Assembly (NCBI GenBank): GCA_963921425.1
Contig: OY992836.1
Location: 8,571,825 to 8,635,824 of the forward strand
Length of the DNA stretch: 64,000 nt
Source: Dryas octopetala
Taxonomy: Eukaryota; Streptophyta; Magnoliopsida; Rosales; Rosaceae
Reading direction: 5' to 3'
A program made the translations under genes and the position numbers. Within the stretch, counting starts at the first letter, position 1. Each line of letters opens with the position of its first letter. Positions 60,196-64,000 of the stretch are shown piece by piece. The notes beneath the pieces are model-generated. The model ran no database searches. It saw only the letters and a program-made list of their open reading frames with translations, and was not told where the DNA came from.

Positions 60196-60637
60196 GGGTT
60201 TTTTTTTTTTTTTCATATTTAATACTTAAACTTTGACCATTATCTTAATGTGGTACCTAAACTTTTATTTGTCCCAATTGAGTACCTAAATTTTTATTTT
60301 GTGTCTAATAGGAACTAAAATGAATTTCTGTTAAAATTGTCAACAAAAGTTAGGGGCAATATAGTCACTTCAAAAAATTTATATTTTAATTATAATTTAT
60401 TTATTTATTTTGTTTGTTGTGTTTTTTTCCTTAATAATTTTAAACATATAAAGAAAATAATTAAAATATACTTTGACTATATTACCCCTAATTTTTGTTG
60501 ATAATTTTAACAGAAATTCATTTTGGTACCTATTAGACACAAAATAAAAGTTTAGGTACTCAATTGAGAAAAATAAAAGTTTAGGTATCACATTAAGACA
60601 AGGGTCAAAGTTTAGGTACTAAATATGAAATAAACCC
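60196..60637. mobile_element. Mutator-type fold-back element, 442 bp
   Basis: It begins GGGTTTTTTTTTTTTTTT and ends AAACCC. Arms of about 190 bases pair around a short AT-rich centre near 60410; shared words include aaacttttatttgtcccaat, attgtcaacaaaagttaggg and their inverses. Flanking direct repeats TAATTATAA are identical over 9 bp (60187-60195 and 60638-60646). The arms resemble those of the outer element at 26027, so they are probably one family. There is no coding capacity. Confidence 0.9.
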
Positions 60638-60646
60638 TAATTATAA

Positions 60647-61132
60647 ATACGATCTTACTTTTGAGAGAGATATCATAATCAATGTAGTCAGTAAATATAG
60701 AACATGGTAGAATCTTATTATATTGTTATTAAAGATATGGCATATTCCTTTTAATAATATATTAATCTATTAATTCACCTCTAGCTCATGATCTTTCTTG
60801 CTCTAGCCATATAAGATATGAATCTTGACATACGTCAAACTTTTTGCACGCGGGTTTGACATAGCCAGCCATATATTGTAGTTGCAATTGACCACATACA
60901 ATTAACCCAAGTACGTGATCAAAAAGCTAGCGCTAGTGTGCTAGCTCTCTTTTCCTCAATCACTTTAGAACCAATTTGCATGTGTTTTGTTTTGTACATC
61001 ATATGAACTTGTCGAAGATTTACATCTTGATGCGGCCACATTGGACTGCTCAATCATTGAATGCATGTGCAATTTGAAAGGGCATCGTAAATTGGTCGGT
61101 GTACATAAATGCTTTAAAACTAACTGATTCGT
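60647..61132. other. Intergenic DNA, no gene seen
   Basis: Short AT-rich interval between two fold-back elements. Nothing recognisable beyond low-complexity AT stretches. Confidence 0.5.
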
Positions 61133-61479
61133 AAGTTAATACGAAACTAGCCACTTTTTTAAGCTTATTACATGGTATAATCTCATAATCCGAACCGTTC
61201 ATTTTAAAATACCCCACTTTAAAGATATTTTTGAAAAAAATCTTCTTAATCGGAAGTCTTTTAGCCATTTGATTATATATAATAACAACTATTTATATAC
61301 TTTTATCGAAATATAGTATTTGTCTATTTATTTGATCACAGTTAGAACACCAAATAGTTTCTGAATTGGTTAATTTTTTGTAATGATAATATTTAAAGTG
61401 GGGTCTATAAAATTGACAGTTCTGATTTTAAAATTACTCATGTGGTGAGCTTAAAAAAGTGTTAGTTTCGTATTAACTT
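61133..61479. mobile_element. Fold-back MITE, about 347 bp
   Basis: The left end AAGTTAATACGAAACTAGCC pairs with the inverse of the right end, AAGTTAATACGAAACTAACA. Pairing continues through the ttttttaagctta and ttaaagatatt regions for about 110 bases per arm. Internal words (cataatccgaaccgttcatt) recall the hairpin element at 29792-30197 (cataatcagaaccgtttatt), so the two may be distant relatives. No target duplication was resolved. Confidence 0.7.
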
Positions 61480-62272
61480 GCTAATATATATATATGTACT
61501 AATTAGGTTGAAAATCAGTCAATCAATTTGGAACTTTAAACAGTCTAAGGCTGCCAAGAAGGCTGCCAAGAATAAAAACCATATATATATTCGGAAGAAC
61601 CGTACGTGGACTTGCTGAGAGTTAATTTGGGTGGTTGTGGATTCTCTTGCATTTGGAGAGTTATTCTGGAGTTCAATTCAAAGAGCGTCATGTCGATATA
61701 TATAGCAAATTAAAAAGGCATTAATGCTTTACATTGAAGCTACCACTTTCTAAGAGCTTGACCTTTTCATTCTTTATTAATTGATCGATCGATCACTCCC
61801 TTTATTCCAAGTTCAGTTTCTTTTCTTACCAACCAGTTGGTGCAATTGTACTTTGATTTCATAATGCATGTTCAATAGTATTACTCATCCACTGTCCTAG
61901 TAACCACTTAATAATGGAAACAGATCCACTGGTTATTATTGTTAGGAAAGGGAACCAGAATGTCAAAATGGGCTGGACTAAACTTCTTATTCGACAGCTT
62001 GGAGTTGGGGATAGGTTGGGTTGTAGACTAAAGTAACATAGAAAAATTTAAAAGATATAAAACAATTTGGTCTGGGCTATGTGGTGCTCTACAGTCTCTA
62101 CTTAGCATCGTTGCTATTATATTATTATTATTATTGTTACTAGAAGTTTTATTAGTATATATAGAGAGAGAAATTTCTTTGTAATAGGGATATGACTGAT
62201 TTGGTATCTCAACCCAATAACATATGACACATATACTCTTATACTTCATCACATAAAACTTTCTCCAATTTC
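61480..62272. other. Intergenic DNA, no gene seen
   Basis: AT-rich sequence with a short tandem ggctgccaagaa duplication (61550-61573) and a TTA-type microsatellite near 62115-62135. No frame with protein character. Confidence 0.5.
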
Positions 62273-62277
62273 AAGAT

Positions 62278-63288
62278 TGTTTGTGGATAAAACCACATGG
62301 ATTCAAATAACCAACCACAAGCTTTCACGTGGTCTAACAAATCCTATTTGGCATTTTGACCTTTCAACGGTTGACTTGGTCGAATTAAAGGCCCATGTCA
62401 CCATATCAGCTCTGACTTGACATCCCTGTCTGAACTGAGTTCCCACCTTGGTTACATTTTTCCACTCAAAGGATCATCTTCGAATACGGTAGTTCGGCTC
62501 GGCTCGGATTGGGTACCGTTCCACGGATCTGATCTTCCAAAGATGACCACTTCACACTTGGAAGGATTGATACTTGTGTATTCAGCTCGGCTTAGACTGT
62601 TTATGAACGTTGCTGAGCACATCTATCAGATCTCATGCGATGTCCTGGAAGAAAAGTCTATGTTCAGTTCTGTTTAGACCTAATTAATGCTCCACCGCTA
62701 TTCCAAAATATCAAGTTAGTATGAACCGCCACACTTGAGTGTATGTGATAGGGCATGCTACAAACCTTGACACTCTAGCTCCAGTAGCTATGCATGCCAC
62801 TGTTCCGAACTCATGATGTAGCCTCTTCTTCAGCGTCCATCCTCGATGTAGCCTCTTCTTCAGCGTCCATCCTCATGCAGGTAATTTAACCTTTGACTAT
62901 CCCTTTGCCTATATAAACTCACTTATTTGCACAATAGAGGGGTTCACAAAAACAAAAGAAAACACACATGCACTTACTTGAGAGATTAACCCAGAACATT
63001 TTACCTTGTTCTTCTCATTCCTCCCAAGTTCATCGCTTTGTTCTTGATGATTCTTGCTCATACATCTCCTTCTTGCTCTTTATTGACTTGATCATCGGAA
63101 GGTAGTCGGCTGGTACTACACCGGTACTACTCCTTTTGATTCTTGTTCATGTAGGTTATTTGTGTTGGAGATCATCAGCAAGATTAGCTCATCATCATCA
63201 CCCTCGTTCATCCTTCAAGAAAGCTGAATCATCATTCACATCATCTACTTTAAGTTGTTGTATCACCGGACGGATTTTTGCATCAACA
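62278..63288 (+). mobile_element. Solo LTR (fossil), 1.01 kb, plus orientation
   Basis: It starts TGTTTGTGG and ends GCATCAACA, bordered by a perfect 5-bp duplication AAGAT (62273-62277 and 63289-63293). A TATA box (cctatataaactc, near 62912) lies about two thirds of the way in. It is the same family as the solo LTR at 35830-36896, in opposite orientation; the first 20 and last 12 bases correspond and both share gctcggctcgg-type GC-rich words upstream of the TATA box. No internal parts adjoin it. Confidence 0.85.
62815..62874 (+). repeat. 30-bp tandem duplication inside the solo LTR
   Basis: A 30-base unit beginning gatgtagcctcttcttcagc occurs twice head to tail without change (62815-62844 and 62845-62874). 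It is recent relative to the LTR itself. Confidence 0.95.
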
Positions 63289-63293
63289 AAGAT

Positions 63294-64000
63294 AAAACAT
63301 ATCTCATGGAATACCAAGTTAGCCCATATTCATGTTATAGATAAGTTTTTTCTTATTACGTAAGATAAAGTAGATGGATATATATAAAGTGGGGTAATCT
63401 ATAATTATAATTACTATAATAACTTTTGTTTTTAAATAGCGACATAATTGATATTTCTCCATACAACGGTTGACAAATACTCTTATCTTAATAATAGAAT
63501 AGACTATAGCTAGGCATTATTCTTGTTATATTTGTTGGATGCGGAAATGGTCCATAATTGGACGTTATATGTCACGCCAATGCCAAACATAAACAAAATT
63601 GCAAAGTGTGACTTGACTCGTAGCATCTCTCCCCCATGTGGGAGGTCGCATGTCCAAGCAAATGCCAAAAAGAGGCATACATCTTTTGTGTACTTTAAAG
63701 GTTTCATATCGTCTTCTACAATTAATATCGTCTTCTACAATTATATAACTAATTATTTTCAAGATTTTGATAAGGGTTTTTTATTTTTTAGTTAGAGTTA
63801 TAGGACATGTTTGAAAATCATTAACAAGAGCTTCTAGGTTATCATTGTGTCTCTTAGAAGGGTGCTCTGTTTATATCGATCGATTTTTCTTTTTGCTTAC
63901 ATGCATGTTTGGTGTAAGTTAACGACATATATAATGTCTAGTTTTGTAATGGGAAATCTGTGTCCTCCAAGCCATTTTCCGTATATATCTTTCACACATG
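63294..64000. other. Intergenic DNA to window end
   Basis: AT-rich, with a short direct repeat (atatcgtcttctacaatta near 63706 and 63725). No reading frame with protein character and no transposon ends recognised. Confidence 0.5.

Overview
The window is nuclear DNA of a dicotyledonous plant. It is AT-rich, has GT-AG introns, long GA/CT microsatellites, plant L1 LINE and Ty1/copia sequences, and four host genes that read as ordinary eudicot orthologues. Protein similarity and general feel suggest a woody Rosaceae-type genome, but I cannot prove the family or species. All homology statements come from recognising protein families by eye. All repeat boundaries were read directly from the sequence.

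Layout. The left 21 kb is gene-bearing. A five-exon DUF630/DUF632 gene (NRG2/ROLLED-like, + strand, 3334-7337) runs tail to tail with a seven-exon peroxisomal acyl-CoA oxidase gene (ACX2-like, - strand, 8050-13292). A Mutator-like element with a perfect 9-bp target duplication (13597-17251) lies just upstream of ACX2. It holds a tandem five-LTR TRIM array (15142-16228) that has its own 5-bp target duplication. A four-exon plant-specific gene of unknown function follows (+, 18871-20660).

From 21 to 37 kb there is no convincing gene. The stretch is built from small fold-back DNA transposons. They include one Mutator-type fold-back nested in another with both target duplications intact (26027-27090 and 26424-27075), a Tourist-like element (24973-25389), an element with arms of about 500 bp (32215-33304), a relative of the 13.6 kb element (33351-34207) and a solo LTR (35830-36896).

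At 38316-39431 lies an intact, apparently intronless AP2/ERF transcription factor gene of the RAP2-4 (DREB A-6) type. It has a TATA box and a cluster of ACGTG elements upstream.

The right third is dominated by one nested locus. A decayed but essentially full-length L1 LINE (43918-57638, about 6.1 kb once inserts are subtracted, with a 13-bp target duplication) has received three later insertions. The first is a PIF/Harbinger-type element carrying a captured piece of a glutathione S-transferase gene, intron included (46934-47877). The second is a Ty1/copia element with both LTRs (50137-54878). The third is a gypsy-type solo LTR (55468-57373). Further right are another Mutator fold-back (60196-60637) and a second solo LTR (62278-63288) of the same family as the one at 35.8 kb.

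The four host genes have no evident functional link. They cover developmental or nitrate signalling, peroxisomal fatty-acid beta-oxidation, an unknown role, and stress- or light-responsive transcription. The most notable content is the transposon archaeology, above all the gene-fragment capture at 47 kb and the TRIM array at 15 kb.
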